From Butyrivibrio sp. LC3010 (GTDB lineage Bacteria; Bacillota; Clostridia; Lachnospirales; Lachnospiraceae), in the NCBI RefSeq assembly GCF_000424385.1, contig NZ_AUJU01000001.1:124001-188000 (forward strand): a stretch of DNA of 64,000 nucleotides, read 5' to 3'. The position numbers and the translations under genes were made by a program. Under the pieces are notes generated by a model. It saw nothing but the letters and a program-made list of their open reading frames with translations, was not told the DNA's origin and ran no database searches. Of this stretch, positions 42,701 through 52,178 are shown in pieces (position 1 is the stretch's first letter; each line of letters opens with the position of its first letter).

Positions 42701-44563
42701 ATGCAGTCACGTACACATACATGTGGTGAGCTCAGAATTGAGAACGTGGGTAATAAAGTTAAGCTTGTAGGCTGGCTTGAGAACCTGCGTGAAGTTGGAT
42801 CAGAGCTTGGCTTTGTGGTTTTGAGGGATTTTTATGGAACGACTCAGATCGTCATTGAGACAGAAGAGATGATGAAGGTCGTTAAGGGAATCAATAAAGA
42901 GTCAACTATATCAGTTGAAGGAACAGTCAGAGAGAGAAGTTCCAAGAATCCCAAGCTCCCTACCGGAGATATAGAAGTAGTACCTGAGAAGATTGATGTT
43001 CTCGGACGTTGCAGATACAATGAGCTTCCTTTTGAAATCAACAGAAGCCGTGAAGCTGATGAATCAGCTCGTCTTAAATATCGTTATCTTGACCTTAGAA
43101 ATCCTGAGGTTAAAAAGAATATTATTCTTCGCAGCAATGTTATAGCTGCACTTAGAAAGTCAATGATCGAGCATGACTTCATGGAGATCACAACACCTAT
43201 TCTTACAGTGTCATCTCCTGAGGGAGCAAGAGATTACCTTGTTCCTGCAAGAAAGCACCCCGGAAAGTTCTATGCACTTCCCCAGGCGCCTCAGCAGTTC
43301 AAGCAGCTCCTCATGACTTCAGGAATTGATCGTTATTTCCAGATCGCTCCCTGCTTCCGCGATGAGGATGCCAGAGGAGACAGAAGTCCGGGTGAGTTCT
43401 ATCAGCTGGATATGGAGATGGCTTTTGCATCTCAGGAAGATGTATTCGAGATCTGTGAGGATGTGCTTCCTCCAATCTTTGCAAAATATGGTCTTTATGA
43501 CAGAGCTTCAAGTGCTCCTTTTGCACGTATTCCTTACAGAGAAGCAATGGAAAAGTATGGCTCAGATAAGCCTGACCTTAGAATTGACCTGACTGTTCAG
43601 GATGCTACTGAGGTTCTTAAGGATTGCGGATTTGGTCCTTTTGCAAGCGTTGTTTCAGAAGAGGCAGCAGCTGCAAGCAAGGAGAAGGCAGCAGAGACAG
43701 GTGATAATTCAGGTGTTCTCAACGCAGGTGATGAGACAGGCGTTAGAATCAAGGCTGTAGTTATCTCTGATTTCAAGGAGAGCCGCAAATTTATTGACAA
43801 GACAATCGCTGATGTTGAGGTTCAGGCAGGTGCTAAGCCTTACTGGTTCAGACTTGATGAGAACGGCGAGATCGTTGGTGGTATTGCTAAGTTCGTTCAG
43901 GATAAGAAGGAAGATGTTATATCAGCCCTTGGACTTAAGAGCGGAGATCTCATTGTTCTTAGCTCAGGTAAGCTTGGACAGGCTCAGAAGACAGCAGGTG
44001 TCGTAGTTAAGACCTTCGGAGCAGCAGTTCCCGGACATATGGATAAAGAGCAGTATTCATTCTGCTGGATCGTGGACTTCCCGATGTATGAGTTCGGTGA
44101 GGAGTCAGGCGAGCTTGAGTTCTGCCACAATCCTTTCTCAATGCCTTCAGGCGGTATGGAGACACTTCTTAAGGCTGAGAGAGGCGAGATCGATCCTCTT
44201 GATATCATGGCTGATCAGTATGACCTTGTATGTAATGGCGTTGAGCTTTCATCAGGCGCTGTTCGAAACCATGATCCTGAGATCATGATCAAGGCATTCG
44301 AGATGGTTCGTCTCGGAGAAGAGGATGTTAAGGCAAAATTCCCTGCAATGTATAACGCATTCTGCTATGGTGCTCCGCCGCACGCAGGTATTGCTCCCGG
44401 CGTAGACCGTATGATAATGCTCCTTGCAGGTGAGAATTCAATCAGAGAAATCATACCGTTCCCGATGAACAAGAACGCTCAGGATATTATGATGGGCGCT
44501 CCCGGAGAAGTTACTGATAAGCAGCTCGAAGAGCTTCATATTAAAACGGTAGTAGAGGAGTAA
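42701..44563 (+). CDS. aspS: Aspartyl-tRNA synthetase
   Basis: This 620-residue class II synthetase charges tRNA-Asp. It has an N-terminal OB-fold anticodon-binding domain (about 1-110), motif 2 (FRDEDARGDRSPGEFYQLDMEM), a bacterial GAD insertion domain, and motif 3 (GIAPGVDRMIMLLAGENSIREIIPF). It is about 30 residues longer than typical bacterial AspRS. Part of the surplus is an Ala/Lys-rich segment inside the GAD region (AAAASKEKAAETGDNSG). The start has a good AAGGAG. A terminator follows. Confidence 0.96.
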   Translation: MQSRTHTCGELRIENVGNKVKLVGWLENLREVGSELGFVVLRDFYGTTQIVIETEEMMKVVKGINKESTISVEGTVRERSSKNPKLPTGDIEVVPEKIDVLGRCRYNELPFEINRSREADESARLKYRYLDLRNPEVKKNIILRSNVIAALRKSMIEHDFMEITTPILTVSSPEGARDYLVPARKHPGKFYALPQAPQQFKQLLMTSGIDRYFQIAPCFRDEDARGDRSPGEFYQLDMEMAFASQEDVFEICEDVLPPIFAKYGLYDRASSAPFARIPYREAMEKYGSDKPDLRIDLTVQDATEVLKDCGFGPFASVVSEEAAAASKEKAAETGDNSGVLNAGDETGVRIKAVVISDFKESRKFIDKTIADVEVQAGAKPYWFRLDENGEIVGGIAKFVQDKKEDVISALGLKSGDLIVLSSGKLGQAQKTAGVVVKTFGAAVPGHMDKEQYSFCWIVDFPMYEFGEESGELEFCHNPFSMPSGGMETLLKAERGEIDPLDIMADQYDLVCNGVELSSGAVRNHDPEIMIKAFEMVRLGEEDVKAKFPAMYNAFCYGAPPHAGIAPGVDRMIMLLAGENSIREIIPFPMNKNAQDIMMGAPGEVTDKQLEELHIKTVVEE

Positions 44564-44591
44564 AAACACCAGTAGAGGAATAAAAAACACC

Positions 44592-44621
44592 AGAGGTTCC
44601 GAGTAGTCGGAACCTCTTTTT
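44592..44621 (+). terminator. Rho-independent terminator of aspS
   Basis: A perfect 11-bp stem (AGAGGTTCCGA / TCGGAACCTCT) with a 4-base loop and five T residues ends less than 20 bases before the next start codon, so the next gene may rely on readthrough or on a promoter inside aspS. Confidence 0.9.
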
Positions 44622-44637
44622 GAAGAAAAGGAGTTTT

Positions 44638-46074
44638 ATGGTCTTTAGTTCTACAGTATTTTTATTTTGCTTTTTACCGTTGACACTAATAGGTTGCTAT
44701 CTGATAAGAAGTCAGATTTATAGAAATATCTGGCTGCTTATCATGAGCCTTGTGTTCTTTGGCTGGTCACAGCCGGGGTATTTATGGATCATTGTTGCCA
44801 GTATCATTATCAATTATCTATCAGCTTTCTTAATGAGTCTTTTTGAACGTAAAAAGAAGGCCATTTTATTTTTGGCAGTTGTCTGCAATTTACTTCTTCT
44901 TTTTTATTACAAGTATCTGGATTTTTCCATTCAGACTTTAAATGATACCTTTGGAATGTCAATTCCTTTGCAGGGAATAATTCTGCCAATTGGTATATCA
45001 TTTTTCACTTTCCAGGGCATGAGTTATGTGATCGATGTTTTCAAGGGAGATGTAAAGGTTCAAAAGAATCCGCTTAAAGTAGCGCTGTATATTGTCCTGT
45101 TTCCTCAGCTTGTGGCAGGACCAATTGTCAGATACATTGACATTGAAAACGAGATAGATAACAGGAATCCCGGAATTGATGATTTTTCGGCAGGCATAAC
45201 AAGGTTTGTAGTTGGACTTTCCAAAAAGGCGATAATAGCCAATACTATGGCGGAAGTAGTTGATACCATCTGGGATGCAGGGATATCCAATAATACGATT
45301 GCAATTGCCTGGCTTGGAAGTATAGCTTATTCGCTTCAGATTTTCTATGACTTTTCAGGATACAGCGATATGGCGATCGGTATAGGAAGAATGCTTGGAT
45401 TCCATTTTTGCGAGAACTTCGATAAGCCTTATATTTCCAGGAATATCACTGAGTTTTGGAGAAGATGGCACATCTCATTGTCATCCTGGTTCAGAGATTA
45501 TGTATACATCCCGCTCGGCGGTAACAGAAAGCATTTGTATAGGAACCTGATAATTGTATTCATGCTTACAGGACTCTGGCACGGTGCATCATGGCACTTT
45601 GTTATATGGGGTGCCTGGAATGGATTCTTTATTGTGGTCGAGAGACTGCTGAGGGGACGAAATAAGAAATCCAGGATGGTAGCAGAGGGCAAGCTTGCAG
45701 TTGCTTCATTAGGTAAAGAAATTCTGAGACATATATATGCACTCTTTGTTATAAATACTGGATGGGTGCTTTTCAGAGCAGATAATTTCGCTCTGGCAAT
45801 GCAGTATCTTGGAACAATGTTCGGAATAGGCTTATCCGGAACTCCTGGATTTACAATTTCCTGGTATGTGAATAACTGGGTACTGTTTGTAATGGCTATT
45901 GCAATAATGGATATCGCAGGAGTTTTTTCATATATAAAGAAAAATCTTCTTGGAAAAATGCCGTTTATGGCATATTCGATTGCAAAGATAGTAGCCATAT
46001 ATGGAATGCTTATTCTGGCTATTATGAGAGTTATGTCCGGCACTTATAATCCGTTTATTTATTTCCAGTTCTGA
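44638..46074 (+). CDS. MBOAT family O-acyltransferase (AlgI-like)
   Basis: This 478-residue protein with about 11 membrane segments has MBOAT/AlgI hallmarks: GISFFTFQGMSYVIDV, FPQLVAGPIVRY, WRRWHISLSSWFRDYVYIPLGG, and the catalytic histidine in LWHGASWHFVIWG (near residue 314). It moves acyl (usually acetyl) groups across the membrane for transfer to a secreted polymer. The start is the ATG preceded by AAAAGGAG; an in-frame TTG inside the preceding terminator adds six residues and is unlikely. The DHHW-family gene that follows is its usual partner. Confidence 0.92.
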   Translation: MVFSSTVFLFCFLPLTLIGCYLIRSQIYRNIWLLIMSLVFFGWSQPGYLWIIVASIIINYLSAFLMSLFERKKKAILFLAVVCNLLLLFYYKYLDFSIQTLNDTFGMSIPLQGIILPIGISFFTFQGMSYVIDVFKGDVKVQKNPLKVALYIVLFPQLVAGPIVRYIDIENEIDNRNPGIDDFSAGITRFVVGLSKKAIIANTMAEVVDTIWDAGISNNTIAIAWLGSIAYSLQIFYDFSGYSDMAIGIGRMLGFHFCENFDKPYISRNITEFWRRWHISLSSWFRDYVYIPLGGNRKHLYRNLIIVFMLTGLWHGASWHFVIWGAWNGFFIVVERLLRGRNKKSRMVAEGKLAVASLGKEILRHIYALFVINTGWVLFRADNFALAMQYLGTMFGIGLSGTPGFTISWYVNNWVLFVMAIAIMDIAGVFSYIKKNLLGKMPFMAYSIAKIVAIYGMLILAIMRVMSGTYNPFIYFQF

Positions 46075-46101
46075 TGTTATGAAAAATGGATTCTTGAATG
46101 C

Positions 46102-46153
46102 TTTCCATGTCATTGTTCGGAAAGACATGAGTATACAAACATTGACATGGAAA
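46102..46153. repeat. 11-bp perfect inverted repeat before the DHHW gene
   Basis: TTTCCATGTCA and TGACATGGAAA are separated by 30 bases in the gap between the MBOAT and DHHW genes. There is no T-tract, so this is more likely a pair of binding half-sites or a processing stem than a terminator. Confidence 0.5.
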
Positions 46154-46212
46154 AATGAGAGGACATGCTGTAGTAAATACTATTGTTACCGGTATGGAGT
46201 ATATAAATAATT

Positions 46213-47364
46213 ATGAGTAGTAAGATTTTAAAAAAGATATATATTTGTGGATTTGCCATAATGCTTCTGCTACCGCTTATTTTTATCAATAGAGATGAGA
46301 ATGCCATATCTGAGCAGGAAAACAGAACATTGTCCGGATTCCCGAAGCTGAGAAAGGATGGCGGCTTTAACAAGGAGCTTCCGACTGATATAGAGAATTA
46401 CTTGAATGACAGACTGGGCTTTAGAGATCAGATAATATCACTAAATGCGCTAATGCAATATCATGTGTTTGGCAGAATGGAAAACGGCAAGAGGTACAGA
46501 CTTGGACCTGATGGAGAGTTCAATATCATAGAGAATGACATGGTGGAGACCTATCAGCATTTCAATCTCTTTAGTGATGAGGAACTTGATAGAATTGCCT
46601 GGGATTTTCAGACTGTATCTGATTATTTAAAGGATAGGGACTGCGAATTTTACTACATGCAGTGCTGGGATAAGCAGACTATTTATCCTGAATATTTTCC
46701 TACAAGTGTTAATCAGTACGGGGATTATTCAAGGACAGATCAGTTTTTGGAGACCCTTGAGACGAGGACCGATGTGCCTGTGATTTCTCTTAAGGAAGAC
46801 TTTATTACCAACAAGGGTAATTACGAGGTATACAGTAAATACGGCGATCCGGTGCATTGGACACAGAGAGGTGCATTTATCGGATACACCAAGGTCATGG
46901 AAAAGCTAAATGAGAACAGGACGGACAAGTTCTCAATCCTTACTGAGCCTGATTTTGATATAACCATGACCGACCAGGGTATGAGCTTCTATGGTGGTGT
47001 AAGAAGAGAAAATATCTCTGAGGATTTCAAAAGAAAAGCCACCCATGCGGTTATGGATGAAGACTACGACGAAGAGCACGAAGAATTTGAGGGGCTAAAA
47101 ACCTATCATTTTGTTAATGACAACGCAGGTAATGACTGCAAGGTCATGATTGTTGGAAACAGCTTCATAGTCAATTTTCTGAAAGAAGATTTTGCAGAAA
47201 GCTTCGGCGAGACACTTGTTGTCTGGAACGACCTTGGGAAGAAATTTGACTCCTGGGTTGAGTGCTATGATCCCGACATTGTAATCTTCGAGATGGTAGA
47301 GCGTTATGCAGCCTATGATAAGGTTCATAAGGCAGCCAAAAAGATTTCGAAGAAGTCATTTTAA
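46213..47364 (+). CDS. DHHW/AlgJ-like polysaccharide acyl-transfer partner
   Basis: This 383-residue protein has an N-terminal membrane anchor (about 8-25) and an extracytoplasmic SGNH-like domain. The histidine in YGDPVHWTQRGAF near residue 216 corresponds to the DHHW-type motif, and VGNSFIVNFLKEDF resembles the serine-containing block of AlgJ/AlgX. Such proteins work with MBOAT acyltransferases to acetylate exopolysaccharide or cell-wall polymer outside the membrane. The strict DHHW tetrad reads DPVHW here. Pairing with the upstream MBOAT gene supports the role. Confidence 0.82.
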   Translation: MSSKILKKIYICGFAIMLLLPLIFINRDENAISEQENRTLSGFPKLRKDGGFNKELPTDIENYLNDRLGFRDQIISLNALMQYHVFGRMENGKRYRLGPDGEFNIIENDMVETYQHFNLFSDEELDRIAWDFQTVSDYLKDRDCEFYYMQCWDKQTIYPEYFPTSVNQYGDYSRTDQFLETLETRTDVPVISLKEDFITNKGNYEVYSKYGDPVHWTQRGAFIGYTKVMEKLNENRTDKFSILTEPDFDITMTDQGMSFYGGVRRENISEDFKRKATHAVMDEDYDEEHEEFEGLKTYHFVNDNAGNDCKVMIVGNSFIVNFLKEDFAESFGETLVVWNDLGKKFDSWVECYDPDIVIFEMVERYAAYDKVHKAAKKISKKSF

Positions 47365-47509
47365 TAGTTATTTAATGCAGGTTTTACCAGTAATTAATAC
47401 ACATTAGATATTATAAAATTGATTATTGCTATAATTTTTGCTTGATTAACATACCGGTACTATCAGGTCGAAGTATACGGCTTTGTATGTTTTTTATGAG
47501 GGAAGATAT

Positions 47510-49363
47510 ATGAGTAAAGTAAGCAGAATAATAAGAGCAATGGCAACTGTAATAGTTTTTATGATGTGCTTATGTGTATTCAGGATAGAAGCAGCTGCGA
47601 ATGTTGTTGAAGTGGAAGAAATAAATGCGTACAGGGGATATGATCTCGATGGTTTTCCTCTGGTATGTACAGATGATTGGCTGTTTCAGATAAAAGCGGA
47701 TGAAGCAGTGATAATCGCTTACCTTGGTACAGATACGTCTATACAGACACCTACTCTAGTGTGGATGGATAATCATAGAAGAAGTTTTCCGGTTAGGGCG
47801 ATAGGACAAGAAGCGTTTGCAAAGTCAAATAATAATTTTTCTAAAGCAAAAAGCATCCTTAAAGCAACTAAATTTGATAAAGAAGTACATAATTGTAGCT
47901 TTAAAAGTTTGGCAATTAACGATAGTATAAACGCTATTGGAGATAATGCGTTCAATGCTAACTCGGAAATAACAACAATTAAGTTTATAAATGATTCAGG
48001 GAAAGATTTTATAATTGGAAATAATGCATTTCGCAGTTGTAAAGCATTAGCAATTGTTTCATTACCTTCAGGCTTAACGTCTATTGGAACAAATTGTTTT
48101 TACGAGTGTACTTCATTGGAAAAAATTGTTATTCCAAGTAGAATTACAGAAATACCATCTGGATGTTTCGAAAAATGTACAAGTTTGAAAACGGTAAGTA
48201 TCCCAAATGGCTTACAAACTTTATCAAATAGAGTGTTCTTCAATTGTAGTAATCTTGAAAATGTTGTAATCACAGGCGGGGGTGCTCATGCTGGTATCAA
48301 TATAGATCTACCTGATACTGTTACAACGATAGGTAATAGTGCATTTGAATATTGCATAAAGATTGAGACTGTGCATATTCCTACCGGAATATCCAGAATT
48401 AGCAGTAGAGCATTTGCTCATTGTATAGTCTTACGTGATGTGGCTATACCAGAAAATGTAAAGACCATAGATTCTTATGCATTTGCTTATAGGGTTTATG
48501 GAGAAGAATATGAGTTTGATTTTCAAAGAAGACCTGCAGATGTTACACCTGTGACATTTACGGAAGGATTGAAAACTATAGGTCCATATGCTTTTTATGA
48601 TATTCCGATAATGAGAGAAGTATCAATACCTTATTCTGTTGAATCAATCGGGGCTAATGCTTTTGGCTATTATGAAAGTAAAGCTGGTATGCGACCAATT
48701 CCAGGGTTTGGTATAAAATGTTTTACTGATTCAGCAGGTGAAGATTATGCGATTGCAAATTCATTTAATGTTGATCCTGAAACAAAAGTGGATATGACAG
48801 TAGAGTATAAGAATGTATCATTTTCAACTACTGAACAAAGAGGCGAAGTAACATTAACACATGTAGATAACGCAGATATTACCAGTTATAAAGTTCCCAA
48901 GACTATAAAAGTTGGGAGGAAGGATTATACCGTAACAGCCATTGGAGATGGCGCCTTTTCCGATTGCAAACTTCTTAAGACAGTAACTATAGAAGAAGAG
49001 GTACAGACAATCGGAGCCAGGGCTTTTAGCGATTGTACTGCACTTGAAACTGTAAAAATAGGAGATAAACTCACTACTATTGAAGATGAAGCTTTCAAAG
49101 GATGTAAAAAGCTGACAACTCTTACGATTGGAAGTGGCATTCAGACTATTGGCTCTAAGGCATTTTATAAGTGCAAAAAGCTTGGTAAGATTACAATAAA
49201 GTCTAGCAAGATTAAAAAGATCGGATCAAAGGCTTTTAAGGGAACATCTAAGAAGAGTGAGTACACACTTCCTTCGAAAAAACTGAAATCATACAAGAAA
49301 AAGTTTAAAAAGGCAGGTGCGCCAAAGACCGTTACCTATAAGAAATTGTCTAAAAATAAGTAA
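47510..49363 (+). CDS. Secreted BspA-like leucine-rich repeat (LRR_5) surface protein
   Basis: This 617-residue protein has a signal peptide (basic start, hydrophobic core about 8-25, AANVVE after it) and many ~23-residue LRR_5 units of the pattern (I)ttIGdnAFxxCxxLxxVxIPxxv, from about 110 to 590. A non-repeat stretch lies between about 410 and 460. The C-terminus is very lysine-rich (YKKKFKKAG...KKLSKNK), a feature that often marks noncovalent cell-wall attachment. BspA-like proteins bind host or plant matrix polymers. I chose the ATG after GAGGGAAG; an upstream ATG adds nine residues. The central part is more AT-rich than both ends, which hints at repeat exchange. Confidence 0.85.
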   Translation: MSKVSRIIRAMATVIVFMMCLCVFRIEAAANVVEVEEINAYRGYDLDGFPLVCTDDWLFQIKADEAVIIAYLGTDTSIQTPTLVWMDNHRRSFPVRAIGQEAFAKSNNNFSKAKSILKATKFDKEVHNCSFKSLAINDSINAIGDNAFNANSEITTIKFINDSGKDFIIGNNAFRSCKALAIVSLPSGLTSIGTNCFYECTSLEKIVIPSRITEIPSGCFEKCTSLKTVSIPNGLQTLSNRVFFNCSNLENVVITGGGAHAGINIDLPDTVTTIGNSAFEYCIKIETVHIPTGISRISSRAFAHCIVLRDVAIPENVKTIDSYAFAYRVYGEEYEFDFQRRPADVTPVTFTEGLKTIGPYAFYDIPIMREVSIPYSVESIGANAFGYYESKAGMRPIPGFGIKCFTDSAGEDYAIANSFNVDPETKVDMTVEYKNVSFSTTEQRGEVTLTHVDNADITSYKVPKTIKVGRKDYTVTAIGDGAFSDCKLLKTVTIEEEVQTIGARAFSDCTALETVKIGDKLTTIEDEAFKGCKKLTTLTIGSGIQTIGSKAFYKCKKLGKITIKSSKIKKIGSKAFKGTSKKSEYTLPSKKLKSYKKKFKKAGAPKTVTYKKLSKNK

Positions 49364-49402
49364 GTATTTCAAATCAATAAAAATGGATTTGTACTAAAGT
49401 GA

Positions 49403-49439
49403 AAGCTGTGAAATGGGGATATCTCCTATTTCACAGCTT
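49403..49439 (+). terminator. Hairpin after the LRR protein gene
   Basis: A perfect 12-bp stem (AAGCTGTGAAAT / ATTTCACAGCTT) with a GATATC-containing top lies 40 bases after the stop. The arm sequence resembles the beginning of the adjacent ~51-bp repeat unit, so it may derive from that repeat. The T-tract is weak. Confidence 0.6.
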
Positions 49440-49453
49440 ATTTATGTGGATAA

Positions 49454-49707
49454 GAGCTGCGAAAAGAGGACTTTCAGAAATACGCAGCCCAATTCTGGCA
49501 ATAAGAGCTGCGAAAAGAGGACTTTCTGAAATGCGCAGCACAATTCTAGCAATATGAGCTGCGAAAAGAGGACTTTCAGAAATACGCAGCCCAATTCTGG
49601 CAATAAGAGCTGCGAAAGAGGACTTTCTGAAATGCGCAGCACAATTCTAGCAATATGAGCTGCGAAAAGAGGACTTCCACAAATGCGCAGCCCACTCAAG
49701 CAAGTCC
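49454..49707. repeat. Tandem array of five ~51-bp units (array 2)
   Basis: Units start at 49454, 49505, 49556, 49607 and 49657. Units 1 and 3 are identical over 51 bp. Units 2 and 4 differ by a one-base deletion. The array is therefore a recent duplication of a ~102-bp A-B pair, with a fifth, diverged unit. GAGCTGCGAAAAGAGG starts each unit and GCGCAGC or ACGCAGC lies in the middle, so each unit can form a GCTGCG / CGCAGC stem. It is clearly related to array 1 after pilA. Confidence 0.94.
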
Positions 49708-50056
49708 GAGCGGCAGCTATGAGCAACAGTCAATAAATTTCCAGCTCTTTGAGTTTCAATTAAGATTTGTGTCTAGCAATGATGTTTTTAAAAGTTAAAT
49801 GTTTGTAAAAACAAGGATAAATCATTGTTTTTTCTGATAAATGCTTGTATTATTGAAATATATATTGCGAAATTTCGTGATTGAAAAAATATTCTGAAAT
49901 GAGAAGATAATACATAAAAAATCAATTAAAATTCAAGATGATAATTGATTATTCAGAACCGGTGATCAATATTTTTGGATTTCCAGATGCTTTTTCTATT
50001 ATGGGCTTTGGAAGTCGTAGATTCTGAGATATCAAAAGAATTTCACGAAGGAACAG
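49708..50056. other. AT-rich intergenic region before the atp operon
   Basis: This 349-base region contains no ORF with a ribosome binding site. It must hold the atp operon promoter, but the sequence is so AT-rich that several weak -10 candidates occur and none stands out. The GAAGGAAC ribosome binding site of the first gene closes it. Confidence 0.4.
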
Positions 50057-50335
50057 ATGATCAAGAAGACAACTGATTTTTCTAAATTAATGACTCAATT
50101 CGCGATGGTGGGACAGCTTGGACTATCTTTAGTAACTCCGCTTCTCATCTGTATTTTTGCGTGCTATATGCTGACAACCAAGCTTGGCGTCGGCGGATGG
50201 GTTTACATTATAGGTTTCTTTTTTGGACTGGGTGGTTCAATGATGACAGCCTATAAAGTTTACCTTGAGGTAAATAAAAAGAACGAGAAAAAGAAACGTT
50301 CCGAGAACGAAGTTAATTTTAATAAGCATATTTAA
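50057..50335 (+). CDS. AtpZ/AtpI-like small membrane protein
   Basis: This 92-residue protein has two membrane helices (about 17-40 and 47-67) separated by a short loop and followed by a charged tail. The pattern matches the AtpZ/AtpI family found at the front of atp operons, thought to help c-ring assembly or Mg2+ handling. A 156-base gap separates it from the next gene. Confidence 0.8.
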   Translation: MIKKTTDFSKLMTQFAMVGQLGLSLVTPLLICIFACYMLTTKLGVGGWVYIIGFFFGLGGSMMTAYKVYLEVNKKNEKKKRSENEVNFNKHI

Positions 50336-50491
50336 AAGGTAATTGCCGTGGGACAGATGGAAGGACACGTCCTACGTAATTATCCTTGTTATCGGTTGAA
50401 AAGTTATATCGATATAATAAAAAACTATGTTTTCAATCACAGGGCAATAGAGAGTGCGGATTGAAAATAGGGAGTGACGGAGAAAAAAGTT

Positions 50492-50938
50492 ATGGTGGTT
50501 CAGGACGCAGTTAAGAAAGAGACTACGTTCATTGCTGTGGGGACAGCATTGGCGAGTGTCTTGGTTATAGTATTGTTTTTTGTTTTGCATCAAGTGGTAC
50601 CAAAGGATGCTCCTTTTGGCTATTCGGTACCTTTTGATTATACGATCTTCCTGGGGGCTATTGGCGGCACTGTTGCTGCTGTGGGGAACTTTTTTTGGAT
50701 GGGACTCACGGTCCAGAAGATCACAGGGATGAGCGAAGAGGAGACAGACAGGGCGAGAAGTACTATGGCAGTAAGTCTTAGATATAGGACATTACTTCAA
50801 CTGCTGTGGGTAGTACTTGCTATCTTCGTGCCGGCAATTAATCTTGTTACCGGCGTAATTCCTCTTTTTATTCCGAGTATTCTAATAAAATTTCGCGGGA
50901 TTTTTCTGCGAGGAAAGGAAGGTGATACTAAAGTATGA
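50492..50938 (+). CDS. atpI: ATP synthase subunit I-like protein
   Basis: This 148-residue protein has four membrane segments arranged in two hairpins (about 12-32, 45-66, 92-112, 117-135), as in the ATP synthase I family. A TG-start extension of six codons lacks support; the ATG follows GGAG at good spacing. Its stop overlaps the atpB start (ATGA), a sign of coupled translation. Confidence 0.8.
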   Translation: MVVQDAVKKETTFIAVGTALASVLVIVLFFVLHQVVPKDAPFGYSVPFDYTIFLGAIGGTVAAVGNFFWMGLTVQKITGMSEEETDRARSTMAVSLRYRTLLQLLWVVLAIFVPAINLVTGVIPLFIPSILIKFRGIFLRGKEGDTKV

Positions 50939-51696
50939 ACTTTGAAGTAGCCGGCAGTAAAATCTATTACAGTATCCACACTGGTATTCCGGTTCTTGGT
51001 GATTTCAATATCACAGAGACACTGGTGGTCAGCTGGATCGTAATGGCAATCATAACGCTGCTGTGTATCTTCCTGACGAGAAACCTTCAGGTCGAGAATA
51101 TTTCAAAGCGCCAGGCGGTTGCAGAGATGATAGTTGAAGCAGCTCACAATCTGGTTCGAAGTAATACCGGTGGTACAAAGTTTGACTGGCTGATTCCGCT
51201 GGTATCAGCAATATTTGCCACAAGTATTGTATCGAATCTGATATGCCTTGTGGGTCTGAGAAGTCCCACGGCTGATCTTTCAACAGAAGCAGCATGGGCT
51301 ATTGTTGTTTTCATAATCATTACTGCATGCAAGATTAAAGCGGGAGGTTTCCTGGGTTATCTCAAGAGCTTCACAACGCCGATTGCAGTTATGACACCGT
51401 TTAATATTCTGTCTGAGCTGGCAACGCCTGTAAGTATGGCTTGCCGTCATTTCGGTAATATCCTTTCAGGAATTGTTATCGACGGACTGATTTACGCGGC
51501 ACTTGCAATTGCGTCTTCCGCATTATTTGGACTTATACCGGGCGTCGTGGGTGATGTGCTTTCAAATATCCCAATCCTGAGCGTAGGTCTTCCGGCTATT
51601 CTGGGCGTATATTTCGACTGGTTTACAGGATGCATGCAAGCGTTTATTTTCTCAATGCTGACAATAATGTATATAGCAAATGCAGCAGAGGGATAA
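50935..51696 (+). CDS. atpB: F-type ATP synthase subunit a
   Basis: This 253-residue membrane subunit forms the ion half-channels against the c-ring. The essential arginine lies in SMACRHFGNILSGIVIDGL, the clostridial form of the helix-5 motif. C-terminal YFDWFTGCMQAFIFSMLTIMYI is the other conserved block. The overlap with atpI and the 49-base gap to atpE fit the standard operon. Confidence 0.95.
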   Translation: MNFEVAGSKIYYSIHTGIPVLGDFNITETLVVSWIVMAIITLLCIFLTRNLQVENISKRQAVAEMIVEAAHNLVRSNTGGTKFDWLIPLVSAIFATSIVSNLICLVGLRSPTADLSTEAAWAIVVFIIITACKIKAGGFLGYLKSFTTPIAVMTPFNILSELATPVSMACRHFGNILSGIVIDGLIYAALAIASSALFGLIPGVVGDVLSNIPILSVGLPAILGVYFDWFTGCMQAFIFSMLTIMYIANAAEG

Positions 51697-51733
51697 AAAA
51701 ATTTAAAATTTCATATACAAACAATAAACCTAG

Positions 51734-52027
<294 letters not shown>

Positions 52028-52030
52028 GAT

Positions 52031-52143
52031 ATTAAAATCGTGAACATGTGATTTTAATTGGGCGAAACACCTGCCTTGTGATCACAGGCATGTGCGAGCC
52101 GTTCGAGTTCTTTTTATAAGGCTAAGCAAAACCTTATGGAACT
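52031..52143 (+). promoter_or_regulatory. Three successive hairpins between atpE and atpF
   Basis: Hairpin 1 is a perfect 9-bp stem ATTAAAATC / GATTTTAAT. Hairpin 2 is TGCC / GGCA around the palindrome TGTGATCACA. Hairpin 3 has two helices, AGTTC / GAACT and ATAAGG / CCTTAT. No T-tract follows, so they are unlikely to end transcription fully. They may protect the 3' end of an atpE-containing fragment or reduce downstream expression, which suits the higher copy number of subunit c. Confidence 0.65.
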
Positions 52144-52178
52144 TGCAGCCCCGATTTATTTAATTAGGAGGTACACGA

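Noticed and set aside
49442..49726. Open minus-strand frame of 94 codons over the second ~51-bp array
   Set aside because: Same explanation as for array 1: the translation is only the repeat, without a start signal.
52072..52090. CRP-like site TGTGATCACA
   Set aside because: The half-sites have no spacer, the site is inside an operon between atpE and atpF, and it forms part of an RNA hairpin.
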